Shown piece after piece: positions 6,839 through 14,687 of a stretch of 25,370 nucleotides of DNA; within the stretch, counting starts at the first letter, position 1, and each line of letters starts with the position of its first letter. Source of the DNA: an uncultured Bacteroidales bacterium (GTDB lineage: Bacteria; Bacteroidota; Bacteroidia; Bacteroidales; Paludibacteraceae); contig CAKZZM010000050.1 of NCBI GenBank assembly GCA_937885465.1, forward strand, positions 1 to 25,370, in the 5' to 3' direction. The translations under genes were made by a program, and so were the position numbers. A model generated the notes under the pieces. It saw nothing but the letters and a program-made list of their open reading frames with translations, was not told where the DNA came from and ran no database searches.

Positions 6839-9676
6839 ATGGCAATCAAACTAATCAAAGCATGTAAGGAACTCAACATCGGTATGGCAACAGCCGTTGA
6901 GTTTGCCGCGAAGCAGGGTAAAGAAATACCTGCCGATCCTAATGTGAGGATTGACGACGAGTTGTATCTTATTTTAGCCAAAGCTTTTAACAAAGATATG
7001 GCTCTTAAGTTAGAGGCGGAGAAATTGGCACAGCAGCGTTTGGAGCGCGAGATACCTAAGACGGTATCTGTAGAGCCTTCCGCAGAGCCGGATGTGCTGC
7101 ACCCTGTGCAGAAGCCGAAGGTGTTGGGTAAGATCAATTTGCAGACGGGTAAGCAAGTGCCGGCAGAGGAGAGAACGGAAGATGTTGAGACAAAGGCGGT
7201 TGAAGTGTCTGCTGCTGAGGCGGCTGAGTCTGTTGCTGAAAGTGAGGCTCAGAATATCTCTGAAGCCAAGGCAGAACTTAAGCCGGAGTCTGTGGACAAG
7301 GCAGATGAAGTTGAGGAAGAGAAAGCGATTGCCGTTGACGCGCCTCAAGAAGAGAATATAGAAGAGGAAGTCCTTCAAGAGGATATTGCCGGACATGAGC
7401 AGCAAGATGATGTGAGCAATGAGATTGTCGGCGAAGAAAGGCTTGAGGCTGAGGAAAATAATAAGAAGAAAAATGCGGAGGTGTTCTCTCTCGTTAAGAA
7501 ACAGTTGAAGAAGACTCCGGTCGTTGTCGGAAAGATTGATTTGAGTTCACTCAATCAGGCTACTCACCCGAAGTCAAAGACTAAGGAGGAGAAGAAGAAA
7601 GAGCGTGAGGAGCGCCGTCAGGCTGAGTCTCAGCGCAATAATGCCAACAAGGAAGGTGTGGGCAAGCGCAAGAGAGAGCGTATCAAGCAGGGGAAGGTCG
7701 ATATCAACGATGTGAAGAACCAAAAAGGTAAGCAGAAGACTGCTAAGAAAGGTATTCGTGTTGAGATCGATGACGAAGAGGTACAGAAGCAGATAAAAGA
7801 TACTATCGCTCGTCTGCAAGGCAGTCACGGTAAGACCAATGCCTCTAAATACAGAAAGGAGAAACGCGAGCAGATTCGCAACCGTCAAGAGGCAGAGATG
7901 GCGCAAGAGGCAGCGCAGAGTAAGGTGCTTAAACTGACTGAGTTTGTTACTGCTAACGACCTTTCTGTGATGATGAATGTACCGGTTACGAAAATCATCG
8001 GTACCTGTATGTCACTCGGCATCATGGTTTCCATAAATCAGAGGTTGGATGCCGAAACAATTAATATCGTTGCAGAAGAGTTTGGTTATCAGACCGAATA
8101 TGTCAGTGCTCATGTTGTTGAGTCAATAGCGGATGATGAAGATGAGTTTACCGATGCCGACCTTCAACCACGTGCTCCGATTGTTACCGTTATGGGACAT
8201 GTCGATCATGGTAAGACATCGTTGCTTGACCATATTCGTAACACCAATGTTATCGCCGGTGAGGCGGGCGGTATAACGCAGCATATAGGTGCTTATAATG
8301 TGCAGCTGAAGAATGGTCAGCATATCACTTTCCTTGATACTCCGGGGCATGAGGCGTTTACTGCTATGCGTGCCCGTGGTGCGAAAGTAACAGATATAGC
8401 TATTATTATCGTGGCGGCAGATGACGGCGTGATGCCGCAGACGCGTGAGGCCATATCTCACGCCCAGGCTGCCGGTGTGCCGATGATTTTCGCTATCAAT
8501 AAATGCGATAAGCCCGGTGCTAATCCTGATAAGATCAAGGAAGAACTTGCGAATATGAACCTTCTTGTAGAAGAGTGGGGCGGTAAGTATCAGAGTCAGG
8601 ATATATCTGCTAAAAAGGGTACCGGCGTGTTCGAACTATTAGAGAAGGTGCTGCTTGAGGCAGAGTTGCTTGACTTGAAAGCCAATCCTAAGCGTCGTGC
8701 CAAAGGTTCAATAATAGAGTCATCACTTGATAAGGGGCGCGGCTATGTGGCTACGGTGCTTGTTGCAGACGGCACTCTTCACATGGGCGACGTGGTTCTG
8801 GCAGGTACTTATCACGGTAGGATAAAGGCTATGTTCAACGAGCGTAATCAGAAGATTACGGAGGCGTTGCCGGGTGAACCCGCTGTTATACTCGGTCTCA
8901 ATGGTGCTCCGCAGGCAGGTGACGAGTTTAATGTTATTCCTACTGAGCAAGAGGCGCGGGATATCGCTGCAAAGCGCGAGCAATTGCAACGGGAGCAGGC
9001 TATCCGCACGAAGAAGCATGTGGGCTTGGAAGAGATTGGTAGAAGATTGGCAATAGGCGACTTCAAGGAATTGAATATCATCGTTAAGGCTGATGTGGAC
9101 GGCTCGGCAGAGGCATTATCTGACTCTCTTATCAAACTCTCAACAGAGAATATTCAGGTTAATGTTATTCACAAGGCTGTCGGCGCAATATCCGATTCTG
9201 ATATTATGCTTGCAGCGGCATCAGATGCTATTATCATTGGCTTTAATGTTCGTCCTACCGGTACGGCAAGGAAGATGGCGGAGAATGAGGATGTGGATAT
9301 CCGCATTTACTCTATCATCTATGATGCTATTGAGGAGGTAAAGGCTGCTATGCAGGGTATGCTTGCGCCGGAGACCAAGGAAGAGGTAACCGCTACACTT
9401 GAAGTTTTGCGCACTTTCCATATCACTAAGGTCGGAACAGTGGCAGGCTGTATAGTAAGAGAGGGTAAGATAAAAAGAACTAATAAGGTGCGTGTTATCC
9501 GTGATGGTATAGTAATCTTTACCGGTGATCTGGCTTCGCTGAAACACGAGAAGGACGATGTCAAGGAGATGGCTACAAACCAGGAGTGTGGTGTCTCTAT
9601 TCGCTCGTATAACGATATTATCGAAAAGGATATAATAGAGGCGTTCGAAACCATTGAGGTACAGAAGACGCTATAG
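6839..9676 (+). CDS. infB: Translation initiation factor IF-2
   Basis: IF-2 is the GTPase that brings initiator tRNA to the 30S subunit and promotes subunit joining. At 945 aa it has an N-terminal IF2_N-type helical module (about 1-55), a long charged linker (about 65-360, acidic first and then lysine/arginine-rich), and a second IF2_N module (about 365-425). The G domain has G1 GHVDHGKT at 453-460, G3 DTPGH at 500-504, G4 NKCD at 554-557 and G5 SAKKG at 590-594. The EF-Tu-like second domain, the domain III segment and the C-terminal tRNA-binding barrel follow. The ATG at 6839 gives MAIKLIKACKELN, the expected IF2_N start. It closes the operon and is followed by a strong terminator. Confidence 0.97.
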   Translation: MAIKLIKACKELNIGMATAVEFAAKQGKEIPADPNVRIDDELYLILAKAFNKDMALKLEAEKLAQQRLEREIPKTVSVEPSAEPDVLHPVQKPKVLGKINLQTGKQVPAEERTEDVETKAVEVSAAEAAESVAESEAQNISEAKAELKPESVDKADEVEEEKAIAVDAPQEENIEEEVLQEDIAGHEQQDDVSNEIVGEERLEAEENNKKKNAEVFSLVKKQLKKTPVVVGKIDLSSLNQATHPKSKTKEEKKKEREERRQAESQRNNANKEGVGKRKRERIKQGKVDINDVKNQKGKQKTAKKGIRVEIDDEEVQKQIKDTIARLQGSHGKTNASKYRKEKREQIRNRQEAEMAQEAAQSKVLKLTEFVTANDLSVMMNVPVTKIIGTCMSLGIMVSINQRLDAETINIVAEEFGYQTEYVSAHVVESIADDEDEFTDADLQPRAPIVTVMGHVDHGKTSLLDHIRNTNVIAGEAGGITQHIGAYNVQLKNGQHITFLDTPGHEAFTAMRARGAKVTDIAIIIVAADDGVMPQTREAISHAQAAGVPMIFAINKCDKPGANPDKIKEELANMNLLVEEWGGKYQSQDISAKKGTGVFELLEKVLLEAELLDLKANPKRRAKGSIIESSLDKGRGYVATVLVADGTLHMGDVVLAGTYHGRIKAMFNERNQKITEALPGEPAVILGLNGAPQAGDEFNVIPTEQEARDIAAKREQLQREQAIRTKKHVGLEEIGRRLAIGDFKELNIIVKADVDGSAEALSDSLIKLSTENIQVNVIHKAVGAISDSDIMLAAASDAIIIGFNVRPTGTARKMAENEDVDIRIYSIIYDAIEEVKAAMQGMLAPETKEEVTATLEVLRTFHITKVGTVAGCIVREGKIKRTNKVRVIRDGIVIFTGDLASLKHEKDDVKEMATNQECGVSIRSYNDIIEKDIIEAFETIEVQKTL

Positions 9677-9715
9677 TTAAGTCCCGGTCGGTCATGCGAC
9701 GGTGTCGGGGAATAC

Positions 9716-9753
9716 AAGGAGAGACGGTGAAATACACCGTCTCTCCTTTTGTT
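9716..9753 (+). terminator. Intrinsic terminator after infB
   Basis: GGAGAGACGGTG (9718-9729) pairs perfectly with CACCGTCTCTCC (9735-9746) around AAATA. Two more A-T pairs extend the base of the stem, and TTTTGTT follows. It sits between the convergent infB and kinase genes. Read from the minus strand the trailing bases are a weaker U-tract, so it may serve both directions. Confidence 0.93.
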
Positions 9754-9775
9754 ATCTATTACTTATAACTTGGGT

Positions 9776-10633
9776 TTATAGGCTTGGTTTGATATCTTTT
9801 TCGTGATAGCGGCGTATGCCTTCCATCGGCGATTGCAGGATAATGCCTATTTCGAAGCCGTTGTCGGCAAGCACTTTTTTAAGAATATCTTGATAGTAGA
9901 AAGCTATAGAGCCTACAAAGCAGACGGGTGAGGGTGGGTATTGCGGGAGAATGCGTTTGGCAAAATAGTCGAAGTGGTCATACACTAATTTATATATTCT
10001 CGGTTCGCTGATATTATCGGCGCAGAAGCGCGACAAGTTCGCCAAATAGCGGTTCGGGAACGGTTGACGATAGACGTGTTCAACGATGTCGGCTTGAGTG
10101 ATATTATAAGTAGAGAGGAATTTCTCTTTTAAGTCTTCGCCGAGTTGGTTTTTCAAAAGATCAGCGACTAATCGTTTGCCGAGTACGGCACCTGAGCCTT
10201 CGTCACCAATAACATATCCGAGGGCGGGAACATTTTTCACTATCTCTTTGCCGTCATAGTAGCAAGAGTTTCCCCCTGTGCCTAATATGCAGGCGATGCC
10301 GGCTTTATTGCCAAGCAGACCATATACGGCACCTAAGATGTCGCTTTCAATGGTTATTTCAGCCTTCTTGAAACATGCTTGCAACGCCATTTTAACGAAT
10401 TTTTTCTTTTCGGGAGTGCACCCCGCTCCGTAGAAGAAGATGTCGGTGATGGTACCGGCCCACAAGTGTTGCGCTATCTGCGGCAGGAGTTGCACTTGAA
10501 TGGTGTTGCGAATAGCATCGGATGTCTGCTGAAAGGGGTTGATTCCATCGGTAAAGAAATCTGAATACTGTCCGTTGGCTGCCATAAGGCACCACTGAGT
10601 CTTGGTAGAGCCGCTATCTGCTAATAAAATCAT
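9776..10633 (-). CDS. BadF/BadG/BcrA/BcrD-family sugar kinase (GlcNAc-kinase-like)
   Basis: The protein belongs to the ASKHA ATPase fold family that includes N-acetylglucosamine kinases. Phosphate-1 motif DSGSTKTQW lies at residues 6-14, phosphate-2 LGTGGNS in the middle, and GYVIGDEGSGAVLG follows, a signature of the GlcNAc-kinase-like branch. Phosphorylation of an amino sugar recovered from cell-wall turnover is the likely role; the exact substrate is inference. An upstream in-frame ATG at 10732 would add 33 residues with no family similarity and run into repeat DNA, so I chose the ATG at 10633, which puts the phosphate-1 strand at the normal place and gives 285 aa. It stands alone on the minus strand, convergent with infB, with a long leader (see 10861-10869). 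Confidence 0.85.
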   Translation of the reverse strand: MILLADSGSTKTQWCLMAANGQYSDFFTDGINPFQQTSDAIRNTIQVQLLPQIAQHLWAGTITDIFFYGAGCTPEKKKFVKMALQACFKKAEITIESDILGAVYGLLGNKAGIACILGTGGNSCYYDGKEIVKNVPALGYVIGDEGSGAVLGKRLVADLLKNQLGEDLKEKFLSTYNITQADIVEHVYRQPFPNRYLANLSRFCADNISEPRIYKLVYDHFDYFAKRILPQYPPSPVCFVGSIAFYYQDILKKVLADNGFEIGIILQSPMEGIRRYHEKDIKPSL

Positions 10634-10709
10634 AGGAGTGATAAGTGGGTTATAAGTTATGAATGATAAATGAAGAGTTGTTGCTTCTATATAACAAAAT
10701 TTTAAGTCT

Positions 10710-10763
10710 GAACGTTCTTTGACGTTATCCACTACCGGAACGTTCGGAGACGTTCTCCACTAT
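10710..10763 (-). repeat. Two-copy 26-bp repeat with GAACGTTC cores
   Basis: Units 10710-10735 and 10738-10763 share GAACGTTC, GACGTT and TCCACTA at the same spacing, with period 28. Read on the minus strand, unit 2 gives AGTGGAGAACGTCTCCGAAC, which recurs at 25106-25125 on the plus strand. The two sites are about 14 kb apart, so this is a dispersed repeat. Confidence 0.85.
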
Positions 10764-10797
10764 TGTTATTTGCTGCTCTCGTAGTAGCGAGGCATTC

Positions 10798-10854
10798 ATA
10801 GTAGCGAGGCACTCCTGTGCCTCGCGTGAAGCACAGGTAGGGCTTCACTACTAT
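10798..10854. repeat. Perfect three-way palindrome
   Basis: ATAGTA (10798-10803) pairs with TACTAT (10849-10854). Inside are two adjacent hairpins: GCGAGGCAC (10804-10812) with GTGCCTCGC (10817-10825), loop TCCT; and GTGAAGC (10826-10832) with GCTTCAC (10842-10848), nine-base loop. No base is left unpaired at the junction. An alternative pairing, CCTGTGC (10814-10820) with GCACAGG (10831-10837), is possible. A partial copy, GTAGCGAGGCA, lies at 10784-10794, next to the start of the element (10801-10811). Confidence 0.85.
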
Positions 10855-10860
10855 ACGACT

Positions 10861-10869
10861 GCAAAGATA
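10861..10869 (-). promoter_or_regulatory. Minus-strand -7 element for the kinase gene
   Basis: GCAAAGATA on the plus strand reads TATCTTTGC on the minus strand, a consensus -7 element. No clear TTG is found 19-21 bases upstream, so the assignment rests on one element. A start near 10855 would give a kinase leader of about 220 bases that runs through the three-way palindrome and the two-copy repeat. Confidence 0.5.
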
Positions 10870-10963
10870 GCAAATTTTATTCAAATTTGCATATATTTTC
10901 TTAATAAAATTTCTTTTTTTTACGAAAAATGTCATTTTTTGTTATCTTTTTAACCAACAATAT

Positions 10964-10994
10964 TTGGTATCTGGTAAAATTTTACTACTTTTGC
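10964..10994 (+). promoter_or_regulatory. Promoter of the glycosyltransferase gene
   Basis: TTG at 10964-10966 and TACTTTTGC at 10986-10994 are 19 bases apart. A start near 11000 lies downstream of the in-frame ATG-like codon at 10964, which supports the later ATG at 11087 as the true start. Confidence 0.75.
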
Positions 10995-11086
10995 AGTGTC
11001 TTTTAGGAGCGCGAGCGTCCCTGCTCACGACTGTAACAAGGCGGTATATAAGAGATTTGTTATATAGAAGCGCATTTGAAAATCGT

Positions 11087-12502
11087 ATGGCAAGTATTAA
11101 TTGTTTTATTCCGTATAGCTCGGATGAGCAGGTCAGGCAGACGGTGGCAAATCTTCGTTGTGAGCCGTTAGTAAACGATATATACTTTCTCAAAGCAGAT
11201 GTGCGCTCGACGGAGAGTATTCGTTATATTGCTCGTCATTCGGATGCGAAATTTTCTCTTGTTTATACTAAATATACCTCGTTGTCGTTAGTGCGTTTTG
11301 CGTTGGAGAGGATGCAGGCACTGATTGAGGATACGGGGGCAGCGATGGTTTATTCCGACCATTTCAATAAGGCGGGCGATATTTCCGTTATGGCTCCTGT
11401 TATCGATTATCAGTTAGGTTCTTTGAGGGATGATTTCGATTTCGGTTCGGTACTCTTTTTCCGAAGTGAGGCATTGAAAGAAGCGGTCGGCAGAATGACG
11501 GTTGATTATCGTTTTGCAGGACTATATGATTTGCGGTTGAAGGTGTCGCAGAGAGGTGCATTGGAGCATATCAATGAGTATCTGTACTACGATATAGAGT
11601 CAGATACTCGCAAGTCGGGAGAAAAACAGTTTGATTATGTTGACCCGAAGAACAGGGCGGTGCAGATAGAGATGGAGCAGGCTGTTACCGAACATTTGAA
11701 AGAAATAGGCGGATATTTGAAGCCCGTGTTCAAGGATGTGGATTTTTCGGTTGAAGGGTTTGAGTATGAGGCATCGGTGATTATCCCTTGCAAAAATAGA
11801 GTTCGTACGATAGGCGATGCTATAAAATCGGCTTTATCGCAGAAGGTGAGGGACGAATATAAGTACAATGTGATAGTTGTGGACGATAACTCTACCGATG
11901 GTACGGTGGATGTGATTAAGTCGTTTCTCGGGGACGATAAGGTTGTGTATATCGCGCAAGATAAATCATGGCATGCGATAGGCGGGAATTGGAATGCCGC
12001 CTTGCATCATCCCAAATGCGGTAAGTTTGCTCTTCAACTCGATTCGGATGATACCTATTTTGACGAGACAACGGTGCAGCGGTTTATAGATGCTTTCCAT
12101 GAGCAAAATTGTGCTATGGTTGTCGGTACATACCGAATGACAAATTTTGACGGTGATATTATTCCGCCCGGCGTTATTGATCATAAGGAATGGACTCCGG
12201 ACAACGGCAGGAATAATGCTTTGCGAATAAACGGGCTTGGCGCACCGCGAGGTTTCTATACGCCGCTGCTGAGGGAGATAAATTTCCCGACAACTAAATA
12301 TGGTGAAGATTATGCGGTAGGACTTAGGATTAGCCGCGAATATCAGATAGGGCGTATTTATGAACCTATATATAATTGTCGCCGTTGGGAAGATAACTCC
12401 GATGCAGATTGTGATGTGACGGCATTGAATAATAACAATTTCTATAAAGATAAGATTAGAACGTGGGAGTTGAAGGCACGAATTGCGATGCTCAAGCGAT
12501 AA
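11087..12502 (+). CDS. Family 2 glycosyltransferase with two GT-A-like halves
   Basis: The C-terminal half (about 228-471) is a clear GT2 domain: ASVIIPCKNR at 229-238, the nucleotide-binding VDDNSTDGT around 265-273, the metal-binding DSDD at 319-322, and GAPRGFY with GEDYAVGLR later. The N-terminal half (about 1-220) starts with INCFIPYSS and contains MVYSDH, suggesting a degenerate second GT-A domain. There are no membrane helices, so it should act in the cytoplasm on an activated sugar; donor and acceptor are unknown. The frame extends upstream to 10964, but that start would precede the promoter's start point, so I use the ATG at 11087 (471 aa). A SpoIID-domain gene follows after a structured 125-base gap. 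Confidence 0.85.
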   Translation: MASINCFIPYSSDEQVRQTVANLRCEPLVNDIYFLKADVRSTESIRYIARHSDAKFSLVYTKYTSLSLVRFALERMQALIEDTGAAMVYSDHFNKAGDISVMAPVIDYQLGSLRDDFDFGSVLFFRSEALKEAVGRMTVDYRFAGLYDLRLKVSQRGALEHINEYLYYDIESDTRKSGEKQFDYVDPKNRAVQIEMEQAVTEHLKEIGGYLKPVFKDVDFSVEGFEYEASVIIPCKNRVRTIGDAIKSALSQKVRDEYKYNVIVVDDNSTDGTVDVIKSFLGDDKVVYIAQDKSWHAIGGNWNAALHHPKCGKFALQLDSDDTYFDETTVQRFIDAFHEQNCAMVVGTYRMTNFDGDIIPPGVIDHKEWTPDNGRNNALRINGLGAPRGFYTPLLREINFPTTKYGEDYAVGLRISREYQIGRIYEPIYNCRRWEDNSDADCDVTALNNNNFYKDKIRTWELKARIAMLKR

Positions 12503-12523
12503 TGCTTAAATGACAAATAACTT

Positions 12524-12604
12524 AGTGGCGGGCGCGTAGAGGCAAGGTTTTGGAAGGTTACCCTACCTCGAACTACAGGGAATAGGCGCGTCCGTCACTT
12601 TTTT
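12524..12604 (+). terminator. Structured intergenic fold with U-tract before the SpoIID gene
   Basis: Positions 12524-12536 pair with 12587-12599 (13 pairs, two of them G-U), followed by six T's (12599-12604). The 50-base loop contains further possible pairings, such as CCCT (12561-12564) with AGGG (12577-12580), or CCTA (12562-12565) with TAGG (12583-12586). This would work as a terminator after the glycosyltransferase, but the long internal part is unusual and could be a small RNA or an upstream-controlled switch for the next gene. I do not recognise a known RNA family. Confidence 0.6.
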
Positions 12605-12627
12605 ATTTATTGCTAAGTGTTGTTGAA

Positions 12628-13941
12628 ATGAAGGAACAATATCAGTTAAAAATAGGCATAATGTCGGCTCCGACAGTAGAGTTTACTCTCGTCGGCAAGT
12701 ATAGGCTTGGGGATGAGGTATGCTGCGGTAGGCAGTCAGTAAGAGCAAAACTCGGGCATATCTATTGGAATGGTAGAGCATGGCAGGAGTTAGTGTTTGT
12801 ACCGACTGAGGAAAATTGCACTTTTGTGCTACACGGTGTTACGATAGGTGTCGGTTTTCATTGGCAGAGATGTGAGAGTCAGGTGTTTTCAGGCGGATTG
12901 AGACTTATTGTTGAAAGGACTACTATTACAGGCCTGCCTACAGCGAATGATAATATCACTGCAATCAATCAGATAGGAGTAGAAGATTATCTTACTTCGG
13001 TTATCTCATCGGAGATGTCTGCCACTTCATCGCCGGAACTGCTGAAGGTACATGCTATTATTTCTCGTTCGTGGACTATGAATAAGGTGGCGGAAGAGAA
13101 CATGAGCGGTTGCAGCCTCTTTTCGAATGCAGATACTTATCATCCTGTCGCTAATAAAGGTGATCAACACTATATCTATCGCAGGATAGTGTGGTATGAG
13201 AGAGAGTCGCATAGAAATTTTGATTTCTGCTCTGATGATCATTGTCAAAGATATCAGGGTTTAACGCGGGTGTCGACTGCGGAAGCAAATGTGAGGAAGG
13301 CTATTCAGCAGACGTGGGGGAAGGTGCTGACGGATAATGAGGGGAGGATATGTGATACGAGGTTTTATAAGTGCTGTGGAGGTAGAACGGAGTTATTCAG
13401 CACAGCGTGGGCTGATAGAGATTATTCGTATCTTGTGTCGGTAGAAGATTCTCCGACAGCGGGCGGACAGTCGTTTTGCAACGTGAATGACAAACGGATA
13501 CTTGCTGAGGTGTTGAACGGTTATGATCTTGAGACGACCGATTTCTATCAATGGCAGGTGCGGTATTCGGTAGGGGAATTATCAGCTGTCGTCAAAGAAA
13601 AAACGGGCGTGAACTTGGGGAACATTTTAGAGTTGAAGCCGCTTAAACGAGGGCAAAGCGGGAGGATATATGAGATGGAGATTGTGGGTACGAGCGGTTC
13701 GTTGGTGGTGGGTAAGGAGTTGGAGATTAGAAGAGTGTTGAGTCGCTCACACTTATACTCATCAGCGTTTGATGTGGAGAAAGAGGGGGATGAGTTTGTG
13801 CTTAACGGTAAAGGTTGGGGGCACGGCGTGGGCTTGTGCCAAATAGGTGCTGCGGTGATGGCGGATAAAGGCTATTCGTGTGAGCAGATACTAAGCCACT
13901 ATTTCCCGAATACGATGATAAGCAACTTGTGCAACTCCTGA
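12628..13941 (+). CDS. SpoIID/LytB-domain protein
   Basis: The SpoIID fold cleaves peptidoglycan glycan strands (SpoIID is a lytic transglycosylase) or stimulates amidases (LytB). The signature is visible: the segment around SVISSEMSA, with the candidate catalytic Glu at residue 129, is followed by LLKVHAIISRSWTMNK, and near the C-terminus GWGHGVGLCQIGAAVM (about 395-411) matches the conserved GxGHGxGxxQxGA block. No signal peptide is seen in the first 30 residues with the ATG at 12628; a TTG at 12610 adds only six residues and supplies none either. Absence of an export signal is odd for a wall enzyme. The 437-aa length is normal for Bacteroidales members. The 40-base gap to the ComF-like gene suggests co-transcription. 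Confidence 0.85.
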   Translation: MKEQYQLKIGIMSAPTVEFTLVGKYRLGDEVCCGRQSVRAKLGHIYWNGRAWQELVFVPTEENCTFVLHGVTIGVGFHWQRCESQVFSGGLRLIVERTTITGLPTANDNITAINQIGVEDYLTSVISSEMSATSSPELLKVHAIISRSWTMNKVAEENMSGCSLFSNADTYHPVANKGDQHYIYRRIVWYERESHRNFDFCSDDHCQRYQGLTRVSTAEANVRKAIQQTWGKVLTDNEGRICDTRFYKCCGGRTELFSTAWADRDYSYLVSVEDSPTAGGQSFCNVNDKRILAEVLNGYDLETTDFYQWQVRYSVGELSAVVKEKTGVNLGNILELKPLKRGQSGRIYEMEIVGTSGSLVVGKELEIRRVLSRSHLYSSAFDVEKEGDEFVLNGKGWGHGVGLCQIGAAVMADKGYSCEQILSHYFPNTMISNLCNS

Positions 13942-13981
13942 CCTGCCGTTATTAACAAATAAATTATCACTTTTTCATACA

Positions 13982-14677
13982 GTGGAAAAATTTTTTCTTA
14001 TCAAGTCGTTGTGGCATCTTATTAATCCTCATGTCTGTCCGATGTGCGGGGATGTGCTGATGACGGATGAGGATGAGTTATGCCGCCGGTGTATCGGGAC
14101 TCTTCCACGCACGGAGCATCATATAAAGCGCGAAAACAGGTTGGAGCAACTATTTGCTAAGGACGATAAATTAGTGCGAGGTGGAGCCTTTTGTTATTAC
14201 AAACGAGATACGCCGTTTAGCAATGCCATTCACGAGATGAAATACGGTGGGCGACCGGAGATAGGGTTACAGTTAGGCAAGATGGTAGCAGAGGAATGGC
14301 TCGGCTCAACTTTTTTTGATGATATTGATTATCTTGTTCCTCTGCCTCTTCATCCCCATCGTCTTCGTGTGCGAGGGTATAATCAGGCGGAGTGGATAGC
14401 CCGCGGTGTTGCGGAAAAAACGGGCATAGCACTTGATACGAAGCATTTAGTTCGCGTGGTGAATAATGCCCAGCAGGCTTTTATGAGTGATGAGGAGCGT
14501 TTAGCTCTGAAGGATATCTTTGCGTTGCGCGATGCGGAAGATTTCCGAGGTAAGCATGTGTTGCTGATAGACGATGTTGTTACAACAGGTTCGACTATGC
14601 AGCGGGCGATGGCGGTGTTCCACCCTGTAAGGCAATGCCGTTATTCTGTACTATCTCTTGCTATCGCCTCGAGATAG
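13982..14677 (+). CDS. ComF-family phosphoribosyltransferase-like protein
   Basis: ComF proteins join an N-terminal zinc ribbon to a type I phosphoribosyltransferase fold; B. subtilis ComFC and relatives are needed for DNA uptake, but the chemistry is unknown. Four cysteines (19, 22, 34, 37) form the ribbon, the middle has the family's LPLHPHRLRVRGYNQAEWIA, and the PRPP loop LIDDVVTTGSTM has its acidic pair at 197-198. The start is GTG at 13982; it places the zinc ribbon at the usual distance. Length 231 aa is normal. The stop lies ten bases from the stop of panB on the other strand, with no terminator between. Its partner competence genes are not in this window. Confidence 0.88.
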   Translation: MEKFFLIKSLWHLINPHVCPMCGDVLMTDEDELCRRCIGTLPRTEHHIKRENRLEQLFAKDDKLVRGGAFCYYKRDTPFSNAIHEMKYGGRPEIGLQLGKMVAEEWLGSTFFDDIDYLVPLPLHPHRLRVRGYNQAEWIARGVAEKTGIALDTKHLVRVVNNAQQAFMSDEERLALKDIFALRDAEDFRGKHVLLIDDVVTTGSTMQRAMAVFHPVRQCRYSVLSLAIASR

Positions 14678-14687
14678 TGCGTGAGAT

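Larger units (their letters stand above)
10634..11086. other. Gene-free stretch between kinase and glycosyltransferase genes
   Basis: These 453 bases separate divergent genes. From left to right they hold the kinase leader, a two-copy ACGTT-rich repeat (10710-10763), a partial palindrome copy and a three-way palindrome (10784-10854), a minus-strand promoter element, an AT-rich tract, the plus-strand promoter and an 87-base leader. Open frames on both strands here (for example 10732-10935 minus) consist of repeat DNA and look like no known protein. Confidence 0.75.

Noticed and set aside
10725..10733. TTATCCACT, one base from a DnaA box; also TTATTCACA at 9165-9173
   Set aside because: Two isolated near-matches 1.5 kb apart, one inside infB, do not make an origin; no cluster and no AT-rich unwinding element beside them.
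10732..10935. 67-codon minus-strand frame upstream of the kinase
   Set aside because: It is built from the palindrome and two-copy repeat DNA and lies across the predicted promoter element, so it is unlikely to be a gene.
12541..12580. GGAAGG-containing loop as a possible signal-recognition-particle RNA
   Set aside because: The flanking bases do not form the conserved helix around a GGAA tetraloop, and the two arms are of unequal length.
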